Assembly: GCF_001544835.2 (NCBI RefSeq)
Contig: NZ_FCNX02000028.1
Span: forward strand, 1 to 44,310
Direction of reading: 5' to 3'
Source: Caballeronia fortuita
Lineage (GTDB): Bacteria; Pseudomonadota; Gammaproteobacteria; Burkholderiales; Burkholderiaceae
DNA length: 44,310 bases
This document shows, in pieces, positions 1 to 7,618 of this stretch; position 1 is the stretch's first letter, and each line of letters begins with the position of its first letter. The notes below the pieces were generated by a model, which was given only the letters and a program-made list of their open reading frames with translations, was not told where the DNA came from and ran no database searches. A program made the position numbers and the translations under genes.

Positions 1-550
1 GCGGCTGCGCCGCCCCAACCCCACAACCTGAACAGAAACATCCGTTCCAAACCCGACATCTCTACTTAGCGGCAACCCCGACATTTGAACTTTGCAGCAA
101 CATTTGGTGTAGCGGCTATATCCTAATGTCGGGTTTGGGCTCGTTAGAAATGTCCGGTTTCGCTCCGTGAAGCGCACGCTCAGTGCCAGCGTCTTCAAGG
201 AGTTCCGTCATGAACGGTCTCTAATGAGCCAAACACCCGACATTTGTATCTTGCCGTGACATTTGGCGTAAGTCCCAAGTTCAGCCTGTGTTTTCGCTCG
301 ACAAGAAACTACCGCGTAGATTCAGTTAGCGACGCTAACGCATTCAGTCCGACCAAGGTTTCCAGCCAGGTCGTCCTGACGCATTTCCTATAATCAGGCG
401 AGACACGACGGTGTCTTTCACTTTCAAGCCGCGTTCGCCTGCCAAAACATTATTCAAAAATTTTCAATCTTGGTAAGAAAATTTCTCATTTGCGAATCAA
501 TGGCCAGACACTGCGCATAATGCCGCTCACCGACGAACCGACGCTTATCC
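1..550. other. Non-coding left flank with transposon-end-like repeats
   Basis: No convincing coding frame is present before the gene that starts at 551. The first 270 bases hold a repeat cluster, listed separately. Bases 400-500 are markedly more AT-rich than the rest of the window. A perfect TATAAT hexamer lies at 389-394 but has no good -35 partner 16-18 bases upstream, so it is only a weak promoter candidate for the downstream gene. Confidence 0.6.
38..269. repeat. Cluster of direct and inverted CCCGACATTTG-type repeats
   Basis: CCCGACATTTG at 77-87 is followed by ACATTTGG at 100-107. The same pair recurs at 236-246 and 259-266 with an identical 23-base offset, so 77-110 and 236-269 form a degenerate direct repeat. 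Inverted copies lie between them: AATGTCGGG at 125-133 and AAATGTCCGG at 148-157, also offset by about 24 bases. A further copy, CCCGACATC, lies at 52-60. Multiple short, regularly spaced repeats in both orientations are typical of the ends of transposons whose transposase binds several sites per end (IS21- or Tn7/Mu-like families). No transposase gene is present, so this would be a remnant or abutting ends. The family assignment is a guess. Confidence 0.5.
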
Positions 551-1936
551 ATGATCGAAGACTACGCGCACCTTTATTCGAAGCTCTATGCCGGTGAAGT
601 CGCAGCGTGCTTCCGTTTTCTCGACGAACGCGCCGCGGCCGACGGCGGTACGGCGGATTACTGGCATTGGCGCGCGGTCGCGCATTTGCGCGCCGGAGAG
701 TTTCTGCGCACGGTCGACCTTTGCTGCCAGATCACCCGTCGCTCGAACACGTTCGGATTCCAGATGCATGCGTTGTGTGATGCGTGTGCGCATCTCGGAC
801 TGAAAGAAGTCGCGCTCGCCATGATCGAGTACGTCGGTACAAAGCCTGATGTTCACCCGCTCATGCCGTTTCTGTGGCGCGTGTACGGCTGGCATTACCT
901 CGGCGCCGACGAGGATGTTCTGAACCTTAGCCCGGAAGGCGTCGACGAACATTCGGCGTACGTGCTCGGACATCATCAGGGACGCAGTGCGATGCGTCTG
1001 AACGGCATCGCGCGCGGCGTCGAATTGTTTCACCGCTACTGGTCTTCGCGGGAAGCGCGTCGCGTGCTGTTTCCCCATGTCGATACCGAACACTACTGGT
1101 GCGGAGACCGCGCGCTGCCGGCGCAAATGACGTTGACGTCGATCGCATCGGGGCACGGCGATCAGGTCAACTGGGTGCGTTACGCGGGCGCACTCCAAGC
1201 CTTGGGCGTGCATATCGAATACAACGACGGATCGGACCGCACGTATCGCTTCGCGATGCCCGCGGCCGAGCAGGCGCGCGACGCCGAAGCGCTTCGCGCA
1301 GCGGGCTTCGTCGTCGCGGCGGATGGCGCGTCGTGGACCGAGCCATTCGCCCTCTTCACCTCTCTCTTCCCCGTGCTCGGCCATGCATCATCGGCACGCT
1401 ACATCGAACCGATCGAGCCTTCCTCCGTCGATGCGATCGTCGGCGACATACGCCGGCGCGCGGGCGGACGGCGCTGTGTCGGCATCTTCTGGTCGTCGTG
1501 CGACTCGGCGAACAATTTCGCCAATCGCAGTCTCACGCTGCCGGATCTGCACCCGCTCTTCGACAGTACACCCGACATCCACTGGGTCATCATGCAGCGC
1601 GGCTTCGAGCGCAAGCGCTGGCTCGACGATCCGCGCGCGCACGAATCCGAACGCTTCACCACGCTCCCGCCCGACGTAACGCTCGCTCACAGCGTGAATA
1701 TCGTCGACGCGCTCGATGCGTTCGTTGGCAACGACGGCGCCCTCTCGCACATCGCGGGCGCGCTCGGCAAGGCGTGCCATCTTTTCCTCAACGAGGTCGC
1801 GGAGTGGCGTTATGAGCGCGATCCGCACCGCACGCCGTGGTATCCGTCGATGCGTCTCGTGCGCGCCCGCCGCCTCGGCGACTGGGACGACGTCGTGCGC
1901 ACGCTGCAGCGCCTGCTCACGAGCGAAGCAACCTGA
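551..1936 (+). CDS. TPR-like protein with a GT9/heptosyltransferase-like C-terminal half
   Basis: A 461-residue soluble protein with no signal peptide or membrane segment. The N-terminal 150 residues are alpha-helical and rich in Ala, Tyr and Trp, resembling degenerate tetratricopeptide helices. The C-terminal half (about residues 290-460) reads like the nucleotide-sugar-binding lobe of ADP-heptose:LPS heptosyltransferases (GT9 fold): a VGIFWSS strand, then DIHWVIMQRG, then FVGNDGALSHIAGALGK, and finally a WYPSMRLVRA segment. Similar C-terminal domains occur in large TPR proteins of Burkholderia that are thought to modify surface structures or flagellin. No acceptor or donor can be named from sequence. 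The start lacks an obvious Shine-Dalgarno, so it is moderately certain. It stands alone and converges with the CBS gene 15 bases downstream. Confidence 0.75.
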   Translation: MIEDYAHLYSKLYAGEVAACFRFLDERAAADGGTADYWHWRAVAHLRAGEFLRTVDLCCQITRRSNTFGFQMHALCDACAHLGLKEVALAMIEYVGTKPDVHPLMPFLWRVYGWHYLGADEDVLNLSPEGVDEHSAYVLGHHQGRSAMRLNGIARGVELFHRYWSSREARRVLFPHVDTEHYWCGDRALPAQMTLTSIASGHGDQVNWVRYAGALQALGVHIEYNDGSDRTYRFAMPAAEQARDAEALRAAGFVVAADGASWTEPFALFTSLFPVLGHASSARYIEPIEPSSVDAIVGDIRRRAGGRRCVGIFWSSCDSANNFANRSLTLPDLHPLFDSTPDIHWVIMQRGFERKRWLDDPRAHESERFTTLPPDVTLAHSVNIVDALDAFVGNDGALSHIAGALGKACHLFLNEVAEWRYERDPHRTPWYPSMRLVRARRLGDWDDVVRTLQRLLTSEAT

Positions 1937-1951
1937 ACGTGGCGCGCCTCG

Positions 1952-2458
1952 TTACGCAAACCGTGCCGCGAGCGTCTGCGGGATCGGACTGCGCCGCGTG
2001 AGCGCGCACGTCGGTAGCTCGGGCTGCGGTCCGCGCACGTACGTTTCAAGCTGATCGATGGCGAACTGCTGTTCCTCGATAAGATGCCGCACCATGTCGC
2101 CGATCGAAATCATGCCGACGAGTCTGTCGCCTTCGATCACCGGCAGATGACGGATGCGCTGCTGCGTCATCAGCGTCATGCACTCGTCGGTGTTCGTCAT
2201 GAGCGTCACGGCCATCACGGGCGCGGTCATGATGTCGCGTACCGCCGTCGAGCGCGAAGCCTTGTCCTGCAGAATCACCTTGCGCGCGTAGTCCCGCTCG
2301 GTGACGATCCCGCATACCGCATCGCGCGTCATCACGACGAGCGCCCCGACTTGCGCCCGCGACATCAGCGCGACCGCTTCATACACGCTCGCATTCACAT
2401 CGATCATATGAACCGTCGTGTCGATCTTCGCCTTCAAGACTTGCTTCACCGTTGCCAT
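1952..2458 (-). CDS. CBS-domain pair protein
   Basis: A 168-residue cytosolic protein made almost entirely of two CBS motifs (about residues 10-65 and 75-130). Characteristic pieces are GALVVMTRDAVCGIVTERDYARKV in the first repeat and IRHLPVIEGDRLVGMISIGDMV in the second. The TERDYARK and SIGDMVRH segments are the usual nucleotide-contact stretches. Stand-alone CBS pairs bind adenine nucleotides and act as energy or stress sensors; the partner here is unknown. The ATG at 2458 was chosen because GGAGAA lies seven bases upstream; an upstream in-frame ATG at 2524 has no such site and adds a sequence unlike the family. The short C-terminal extension after the second CBS is variable in relatives. 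Confidence 0.9.
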   Translation of the reverse strand: MATVKQVLKAKIDTTVHMIDVNASVYEAVALMSRAQVGALVVMTRDAVCGIVTERDYARKVILQDKASRSTAVRDIMTAPVMAVTLMTNTDECMTLMTQQRIRHLPVIEGDRLVGMISIGDMVRHLIEEQQFAIDQLETYVRGPQPELPTCALTRRSPIPQTLAARFA

Positions 2459-2533
2459 TTGCCGTTCTCCATAGCTGTTTCGCATTGAAACCGTATCGCT
2501 CGCCCAACTCAAACGCTGAAGCACCCGACGCGC

Positions 2534-2845
2534 TCAATCGAAGTCGAACAAATCGCCGAGAAACGATTTCTTGCGACGCCCGTGTTCGCGTTTGCCGCGC
2601 GAGTCGCCGTATTGATAACCGTCATGCCGATGTGCACGGCGCTCGCGCTCGTGTCCGCGCTCGTGCCGGTCGTCGTGCTCGCCTGCCTGCGCCTCGGCGA
2701 GCGATGCCTGCGCCGCGCGACGGATGATCTGATCGAGTTCGCCGCGATCGAGCCACACGCCACGGCACTGCGGGCAATAGTCGATCTCGATGCCTTCGCG
2801 TACGGTCATCAGCAGTTCGGTGGCGGGACATACCGGGCATTTCAT
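2534..2845 (-). CDS. TFIIB-type zinc-ribbon protein with His/Arg-rich tail
   Basis: A 103-residue protein. Residues 1-45 form a zf-TFIIB ribbon with paired cysteines (CPVC near the start and CPQCRGVWLDRGELDQI about 20 residues later), the signature of the small bacterial zinc-ribbon family usually annotated as zf-TFIIB. Residues 55-95 are extremely rich in His, Arg, Glu and Asp, with no predicted fold, and the protein ends in a conserved-looking FLGDLFDFD acidic/aromatic tail. The start at 2845 has GGAAAGGA upstream and leaves the ribbon at the N-terminus as in relatives; the in-frame ATG at 2881 is rejected. Function is unknown. The His-rich segment could bind metal. A perfect inverted repeat lies just upstream (2862-2881). 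Confidence 0.85.
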   Translation of the reverse strand: MKCPVCPATELLMTVREGIEIDYCPQCRGVWLDRGELDQIIRRAAQASLAEAQAGEHDDRHERGHERERRAHRHDGYQYGDSRGKREHGRRKKSFLGDLFDFD

Positions 2846-2861
2846 GTCGATTCCTTTCCGT

Positions 2862-2881
2862 TTGCTTTCAATGTAAAGCAA
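2862..2881. promoter_or_regulatory. Perfect 7-bp inverted repeat upstream of the zinc-ribbon gene
   Basis: TTGCTTT, then six bases, then AAAGCAA, 17 bases upstream of the chosen start codon. The AT-rich perfect dyad in a GC-rich genome, placed in the 5' region, looks like a regulator-binding site. No regulator can be named. Confidence 0.35.
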
Positions 2882-3103
2882 TCTAGCGGAAGGCGTGAAA
2901 TCGAAAAATGCGAGATTTTGAGCGCTTTAGTTCGATAAAACCGAACCGAACGATGACGTCGCACCGCACTGGTGCAAGCCGACGAACATCAGCGAGAGAA
3001 GCAAAGCCGCATGCCGCTTGCGATCTATCTCAAAACCCCGCAAGCTCTCGCCTTGACGCGGCGCGCGTGAACGCGTGCCGTAACCGAACGAAAAGGCAAC
3101 ATC

Positions 3104-3799
3104 ATGTCCGACAAATCGATGAGCGAACGCAACGGCGCCGATCCGCACGATCTCCTGTATCTACTGCAAGGCGCCGATGACTTCAGCCGCAACGTCTTCC
3201 CCGACAGCGAAGCCCTCTTCCAGAGCCTCGCGCGTCAGCAGGCGCCCCACACCCTTTTCATCACCTGCGCGGATTCGCGCGTGTCGCCGGAGATGATTAC
3301 GCAAACGCGTCCGGGCGAGCTTTTCGTGTGCCGCAACATCGGCAATATCGTGCCGGCGTATGGCGAGATGCTGGGCGGCGTGTCGGCGGTGGTCGAATTC
3401 GCGGTGCTCGCGCTCAACGTGCGGCAGATCGTGATCTGCGGCCATTCGGATTGCGGCGCGATGAAAGGTCTCTCGTCCGGCGCAGCCATCGCGGATGAAA
3501 TGCCGACGGTTCACGCATGGCTGCGCAACGCCGAAGCCGCGCGCAGCGTCGTCATGGCGAGAAAGCTTGAAGAAGAGCGCATCGTGCAGGCGATGGTCGA
3601 AGAGAACATCCGCCTGCAACTGACGCACCTGCGCACGCACCCGGCGGTCGCGGGACGGCTCGCGCTCGGCAAGTTGCAAGTGCAGGGCTGGGTGTACGAC
3701 ATCGGGCGCGGCAAGGTCTCGATCTACGACGAAGCCGACAGCAAGTTCGAGTCGCTCGAAGAAGCGCGCCTGCGCATGTTGCGCAAGGACGCGCGCTAG
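3104..3799 (+). CDS. can: Beta-class carbonic anhydrase
   Basis: A 231-residue cytosolic enzyme for reversible hydration of CO2 to bicarbonate. The beta-class zinc site is visible: Cys and the Asp-Arg dyad in FITCADSRVSPE (about residues 50-61), and His plus Cys in CGHSDCGAMKGL (about residues 110-121). The conserved NIGNIVP and GVSAVVEFAV segments lie between them. Length fits the family (about 220 residues). The start is preceded by AAAAGGCAACATC, a moderate ribosome site. It is a single gene, convergent with the DUF4142 gene. Such enzymes support growth in air by feeding bicarbonate to carboxylases. The symbol can is used for this family; cynT would need a cyanase neighbour, which is absent. 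Confidence 0.93.
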   Translation: MSDKSMSERNGADPHDLLYLLQGADDFSRNVFPDSEALFQSLARQQAPHTLFITCADSRVSPEMITQTRPGELFVCRNIGNIVPAYGEMLGGVSAVVEFAVLALNVRQIVICGHSDCGAMKGLSSGAAIADEMPTVHAWLRNAEAARSVVMARKLEEERIVQAMVEENIRLQLTHLRTHPAVAGRLALGKLQVQGWVYDIGRGKVSIYDEADSKFESLEEARLRMLRKDAR

Positions 3800-3872
3800 A
3801 CGCCGCGCTCCACGCGACGCCGCGCGCCCGAAACGCCCATCAAAACGCGCATGAACGCGCGGCTGCATCGCG

Positions 3873-4418
3873 TTATTGCACGCCCTTCTTCGCGGCGAGA
3901 TCCTGCGCCATCTTCAAGTGCTCCTGGATGGTCGGCAGCGCCTTCTGCGCGGCCTGCTTGAGCTTCGCGTTCTGTCCTTCCTGCGCTTCCTTCTGGAACG
4001 CCTGAACGGCCTCCTGGTGTCCCTGCACGCCGACCTTCTGGATATACGCGGTATCGAAGTCCTTGCCGTGCAGCGGCTTGAGCGAATCGAGCACCGACGT
4101 GTCCGAGTTGTCCTTCGGCACGGTGACGCCGTGCGGCGCGGCCATCTTAAGCTGCATCGTGAGCTTGGTGTGATCGACCATCATGTGGTGCGCGAAGGAC
4201 TTCACGTCCTTGTCCTGCGATTGCTTCGTGGCGAGCTTGGCGGCATCGATTTCCGTCGATCCCGACGACGACGCGGCCTGTACGAAAGCCTTGTCGACGG
4301 GGGCGAGATCGTTCGCCATCGTCGTGCTGGCGGCTTCGGTCTGGGCGAGCGCGCCGAGCGGCAGCGTGGCGATGAGTGCGGCGGCGAGCGTAGTGCGTAG
4401 CGTTGCTTTGCGGTTCAT
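3873..4418 (-). CDS. Exported DUF4142 protein
   Basis: A 181-residue protein with a clear Sec signal peptide (MNRKATLRTTLAAALIATLP, cleavage near ALAQ at residue 26). The mature part is a ferritin-like four-helix bundle of the DUF4142 family, shown by the segments DKAFVQAASSSGSTEIDAAK, VKSFAHHMMVDHTKL and QVQGHQEAVQ-like helices. GGAGG stands nine bases before the ATG. DUF4142 proteins are periplasmic, abundant in stress-prone proteobacteria and of unknown biochemical role. The HHMMVDH cluster is typical of the family and could bind metal. The gene is monocistronic. Confidence 0.88.
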   Translation of the reverse strand: MNRKATLRTTLAAALIATLPLGALAQTEAASTTMANDLAPVDKAFVQAASSSGSTEIDAAKLATKQSQDKDVKSFAHHMMVDHTKLTMQLKMAAPHGVTVPKDNSDTSVLDSLKPLHGKDFDTAYIQKVGVQGHQEAVQAFQKEAQEGQNAKLKQAAQKALPTIQEHLKMAQDLAAKKGVQ

Positions 4419-4537
4419 GAATGTGGCCTCCTGAGTAAGTGGTCAGGTTCGTTTCAGCAATGGTGGTGCCACCACGCATCGATGCATCGCTTGTTACACT
4501 GGCCCAACCACCCCGAACTCTTCCGAACGGAAATCTC

Positions 4538-4762
4538 ATGCCTGTCTACGATTACGCGTGCGCAGACTGCGGCGCATTCGAAGCCGTCCGCCGCATCGCC
4601 GAGCGCGACGATCCCGCACCCTGTCCGCAGTGCGGCGCGACGGCCGCGCGTGTGACGATCGGCGCGCCGAGCGTCGGCGGCGCACGTGCGTCCGGCGACA
4701 GCGGCGAAGATGCCGGAAGCTATGGCATGACGCATCGCGGCGGCTGTCTCTGCTGCCGCTAG
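4538..4762 (+). CDS. FmdB-type zinc-ribbon protein
   Basis: A 74-residue protein of the FmdB/CxxC-CxxC regulatory family. The N-terminal MPVYDYACADCGAFEAVRR and the CPQCGATAARV pair give the four zinc-binding cysteines. The C-terminus carries an additional HRGGCLCCR cysteine cluster, usual in the longer beta-proteobacterial members. The first methionine of the family consensus (MPVYDY) is at 4538; an in-frame ATG at 4439 would add 33 residues not found in the family and overlaps the opposite promoter region. The ribosome site (CGGAAATCTC) is weak. Function is unproved; founding members were proposed as regulators of formamidase or amidase genes. Confidence 0.9.
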   Translation: MPVYDYACADCGAFEAVRRIAERDDPAPCPQCGATAARVTIGAPSVGGARASGDSGEDAGSYGMTHRGGCLCCR

Positions 4763-4803
4763 TGCGGGCACGGCCATTGCAAACTCAGCGCCGTGGCATC
4801 CCG

Positions 4804-4827
4804 CGCCCGGCTCCGGCGAGCCGGGCG
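4804..4827. terminator. 10-bp perfect stem hairpin after the FmdB-type gene
   Basis: CGCCCGGCTC, loop CGGC, GAGCCGGGCG: a perfect ten-base-pair GC stem 41 bases downstream of the stop codon. No U-run follows, so this is a terminator-like or transcript-stabilising hairpin rather than a textbook intrinsic terminator. Confidence 0.5.
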
Positions 4828-4957
4828 TATCATGCAATACGACAGTACGCGGCGCGCAAGGCTGCGTGCGGTCGGAAGGCATCGCCATCGCGGGCCGGCG
4901 TTTCGCTTCCCGCGATGATCCCGCTTAACGTGTTCCGAACAACAGGAGGTGATAAGG

Positions 4958-5233
4958 ATGACGATAGAGTTCAGCGGGCGGCGTCACGTGGTGGCGGCAG
5001 CGCGTGTCGCGTTCGAGGCCAAGGTGGACGGCCGCGAGGTGTGGTGCAGCATTTCCCTCGATGCGCTCAACGATCACTTCGGCAATAGCGGGACGTCGTC
5101 GCACGATCTCCTCTCCGCGTTCGAAGGCGGACGCTTGCAAATCGAAGACGCGGCCCGGCGCGCCTTGGAGCGCAACGGCGGCCAGTCGGTCGAACTGGAA
5201 ACCAACGATTTCAAGGCATCCAAGGCGGTCTGA
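4958..5233 (+). CDS. DUF1488 family protein
   Basis: A 91-residue protein matching the DUF1488 pattern: FEAKVDGREVWCSISLDALNDHF in the middle and an ALERNG...ETNDF end. The family is small, cytosolic and of unknown function; Burkholderiales usually carry several copies. The start is well set by AGGAGGT at 4944-4950, seven bases before the ATG at 4958. The GTG at 4949 in the same frame overlaps that ribosome site and is rejected. It is convergent with the receiver-like gene on the other strand. Confidence 0.85.
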   Translation: MTIEFSGRRHVVAAARVAFEAKVDGREVWCSISLDALNDHFGNSGTSSHDLLSAFEGGRLQIEDAARRALERNGGQSVELETNDFKASKAV

Positions 5234-5286
5234 GCCTCGGTTCCATGCCTTTCCGGGTACGGGCGGCGGCATGATGCGCCGCCCGG

Positions 5287-5742
5287 TCAATGCGCGTAGA
5301 AGCACTTCAGCACGTCGAACATCCACCAGACCGGGCAAGGCGTTCTGCAGAAGCCATCGTAGCCGGCGGCATGCAGCGCGTCGCGCGGATCGCGGTCCGC
5401 ATCGGCGGCGAGCGCGATCAGCAACTCCACGTCCCCTTCGGCTTTGTCGGCCATCAGCACTTCGCGCAGCATGCGCGCGAGCGCGTGATCGTGCGGCTCG
5501 CCGATGAGCGTATCGACGAACAGCACCTGCGGACGCCACCGGCGCGTGAGCTGCGCGGCGCTCGGCGCATCGCCGATCTGCACGGCTTCGAAACCGCGCA
5601 TCGCCAGCAGGAGCGCGAAAGAATCGCCGACATTGGACTCCGAATGCACGATCAGCACGCGCCGCGGACCGGCGAGCGCCATCGTCAGCGGGTTCCAGAT
5701 TTCGCACCGGTCGGTGCAGATGTCGTACGAGCGATCTTCCAT
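5287..5742 (-). CDS. Degenerate response-regulator receiver-like protein
   Basis: About 151 residues, single domain. The fold order matches a CheY-type receiver: beta-1 RRVLIVHSESNVGD, helix, then VLFVDTLIGEP carrying an Asp at the phospho-acceptor position. The acidic pair normally found after beta-1 is replaced by His-Ser. The Thr/Ser after beta-4 is Ala (LLIALAADAD), and the conserved Lys-Pro after beta-5 reads CRTP, so the domain is probably not phosphorylated normally. There are five cysteines (CTDRC near the N-terminus; CRTPC and KCFYAH at the end). There is no DNA-binding domain. ATG at 5742 is preferred by composition; 5769 is possible, and neither has a strong ribosome site. No sensor kinase is adjacent. 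Confidence 0.7.
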   Translation of the reverse strand: MEDRSYDICTDRCEIWNPLTMALAGPRRVLIVHSESNVGDSFALLLAMRGFEAVQIGDAPSAAQLTRRWRPQVLFVDTLIGEPHDHALARMLREVLMADKAEGDVELLIALAADADRDPRDALHAAGYDGFCRTPCPVWWMFDVLKCFYAH

Positions 5743-5797
5743 ATCGGCCCGGCATGGCGACGAGCGCATGCCGATAAATCCGCTTCAGCAAGGTTGA

Positions 5798-5816
5798 GGC
5801 CCGCTCATCGCGGGCC
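5798..5816. terminator. 7-bp GC hairpin after the DUF883-like gene
   Basis: GGCCCGC, loop TCATC, GCGGGCC, ten bases past the stop of the minus-strand DUF883-like gene. There is no U-run on the minus strand. It probably separates that transcript from the receiver-like gene. Confidence 0.45.
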
Positions 5817-5825
5817 GCGGCGTTT

Positions 5826-6299
5826 TCAGCGGGCAGCGAGCAGGCCGACGATCAGCCCGCCGACGGCCGCCAATCCAATCGACTTCCACGGATTCGCGTG
5901 CACGTAGTCGTCGGTGCCCTCCTTCGCCTGCCGGTACTGCTTCGCGATGACGTCCTGCGCGCCCGCCAGCGCCTCGCGCGCGCGGCGAGGCATCGGCCGC
6001 GACGGATGGTATCGGCTGCCCTGCCCCTGCGCGTGCGTCGCGGCGGGCTGCGCGAGCACCGTCGGACTATCGCCGCCTTCGAGCACGGAACCGTGCACGT
6101 GATACGGCGCGTGCTTCGCGGGCTTGTGCGCCTCGCCCGGCGCGAGCGGCGTCACGCTTGCGGCTTGCGCCTGCGCCATGCCGGGCGCGAGCGCGGCCTC
6201 CATCGCGCTCGCCACCGTGCGGCGCGCGAGCGGCGGATTGTCCCGAGCACCGTCCGGCATCGACTGAACCGTCGACGTGCTGCCGTTTGCATTGTCCAT
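5826..6299 (-). CDS. DUF883/ElaB-like membrane-anchored protein
   Basis: A 157-residue protein. The C-terminus (YRQAKEGTDDYVHANPWKSI followed by a Gly/Ala/Leu-rich hydrophobic helix ending LLAAR) is the DUF883/ElaB/YqjD signature: an amphipathic region, the D-x-Y-V-H-x-N-P-W motif and one C-terminal inner-membrane anchor. The N-terminal 100 residues are low-complexity and Ala/Pro/His-rich, and longer than in E. coli ElaB. Family members in E. coli bind ribosomes at the membrane in stationary phase; whether this one does is inference. The start at 6299 has GGAGAAC eight bases upstream. The longer in-frame start at 6440 is rejected because it lacks a ribosome site. Confidence 0.8.
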   Translation of the reverse strand: MDNANGSTSTVQSMPDGARDNPPLARRTVASAMEAALAPGMAQAQAASVTPLAPGEAHKPAKHAPYHVHGSVLEGGDSPTVLAQPAATHAQGQGSRYHPSRPMPRRAREALAGAQDVIAKQYRQAKEGTDDYVHANPWKSIGLAAVGGLIVGLLAAR

Positions 6300-6662
6300 G
6301 GCTGTTCTCCGGTTGACTGCGTCCATCGCGCTGCAAAGCCTTCGTCCGACTCCCCCTGACCATGACGCAAGAGTCGCACCGAATCCGCGCGCCGGCAACC
6401 AGGGCATCGGCCGCGGAAAAGGCGGCATCGTACTTGTCAATTTTTCTCACAAGACGGTGAGAATTGCTCGTTTGCCGATGCACGGGCGCGCGCCGTACGA
6501 TGCCTGACACAGAGCGAAGCCGGGCGAGCGTCCCGAAAGAAGCGGCGATGCACGAGCCGCGCCGACAACGCCGCATCTTTCGTTTCACGCCGCGCCGAAA
6601 CATTGGCATGGCACACGCCGATACGATGGCTTCGCCTCTTCACTCCTATCGCGAAGCCCGCC
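6300..6662. other. Divergent intergenic region with one operator-like dyad
   Basis: This 363-base gap separates the minus-strand DUF883-like gene from the plus-strand EamA exporter. The only frames in it are short, Arg-rich and codon-atypical. The most AT-rich part (6430-6470) contains the inverted repeat listed separately and is the likely promoter area. Confidence 0.5.
6444..6463. promoter_or_regulatory. Perfect 7-bp inverted repeat in the divergent promoter region
   Basis: TTCTCAC, six bases, GTGAGAA, embedded in an AT-rich island about 145 bases upstream of the DUF883-like start and 200 bases upstream of the EamA start. It is operator-like; the regulator is unknown. Confidence 0.35.
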
Positions 6663-7613
6663 ATGAAGCCCGTCAATCTCGCTCAACTGTTCGTCCTCGC
6701 CGCGCTATGGGGCGGCTCGTTCCTGTTCATCCGCGTCGGCGTGACCGATCTCGGCGTCGCGCCGCTGATGGCGTTGCGCGTGGGTATCGGCGCGCTTTTT
6801 CTACTCTTGATGCTCGCGCTGCGCGGCCGGGCGAAGCAGGCTTTCTCGACGATGCGCGAGCGCGCCTGGCCATTGCTCGTCGTCGGCGTGCTCAATTCGG
6901 CGGCGCCGTTCTGCCTGTTCGCGTATGCGGAATTGACGCTGTCGGCGGGTGTCACGTCCGTCATCAACGCGACGACGCCGCTCTTCGGCGCGATCGTCGC
7001 CTACGCCTGGCTCGGCGACCGCCTCACGCGCATGCGCGTCGCGGGACTCGCGATCGGCTTCGCGGGCGTGCTCGCGCTGGTCTGGGATCAGATGTTCGTG
7101 CACGACGCGAGCATCGCGCCGATCTCGCCGATGTCGACCACGCTCGCCGCATTGGCCGCGCTCGCGGCATCGGCGAGCTATGGCGTCGCTGCAAGCTACA
7201 CGAAGAAGCATCTGATGGGCGTCGATTCGCTGACGGTCGCCGCCGGCACGATGAGCGCCGCGACGCTCGTGCTGCTGCCCTTCGCGCTCGCTTTCTGGCC
7301 GGCGGGCGCGGTTTCGCTGCACGCGTGGAGCGCGGTGCTCGGCCTGGGCGTCGCGTGCACGGGCATCGCCTACATGATGTTCTTCCATCTGATCTCGGTA
7401 GCCGGACCGGCGCGCGCCATCACCGTCACGTTTCTTATTCCGATCTTCGGGATTCTCTGGGGCGCGCTGTTTCTCGCCGAACGGGTATCGGCGGGGATGG
7501 CGGCGGCCTGCGCGATCGTGCTCGTCGGCACGGCACTGGCGACGGGCGTCGTCAAGCGCGTGCCGTTGATCGGCGCACGCCGGACGCAATGCGCCAAGGA
7601 AAGTAAGGCGTAA
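6663..7613 (+). CDS. EamA/DMT-family inner-membrane transporter
   Basis: A 316-residue polytopic protein with ten predicted hydrophobic helices arranged as two EamA repeats (about residues 5-140 and 155-295). It has the family hallmarks LWGGSFLFIRVGV near the N-terminus, the FAYAELTLSAG...NATTPLFGAIVAY stretch in repeat 1, and FLIPIFGILWGALFLAERVS in repeat 2. DMT members export amino acids, nucleosides or other metabolites by proton exchange; the substrate cannot be read from sequence. The ATG at 6663 begins the first membrane helix directly, as in relatives, whereas the upstream ATG at 6603 would add a basic, unlikely leader. It is convergent with the cupin gene six bases away. Confidence 0.88.
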   Translation: MKPVNLAQLFVLAALWGGSFLFIRVGVTDLGVAPLMALRVGIGALFLLLMLALRGRAKQAFSTMRERAWPLLVVGVLNSAAPFCLFAYAELTLSAGVTSVINATTPLFGAIVAYAWLGDRLTRMRVAGLAIGFAGVLALVWDQMFVHDASIAPISPMSTTLAALAALAASASYGVAASYTKKHLMGVDSLTVAAGTMSAATLVLLPFALAFWPAGAVSLHAWSAVLGLGVACTGIAYMMFFHLISVAGPARAITVTFLIPIFGILWGALFLAERVSAGMAAACAIVLVGTALATGVVKRVPLIGARRTQCAKESKA

Positions 7614-7618
7614 GCCGG

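Noticed and set aside
389..394. TATAAT as a firm promoter for the first gene
   Set aside because: No acceptable -35 hexamer at 16-18 bases, and it is 157 bases from the start codon.
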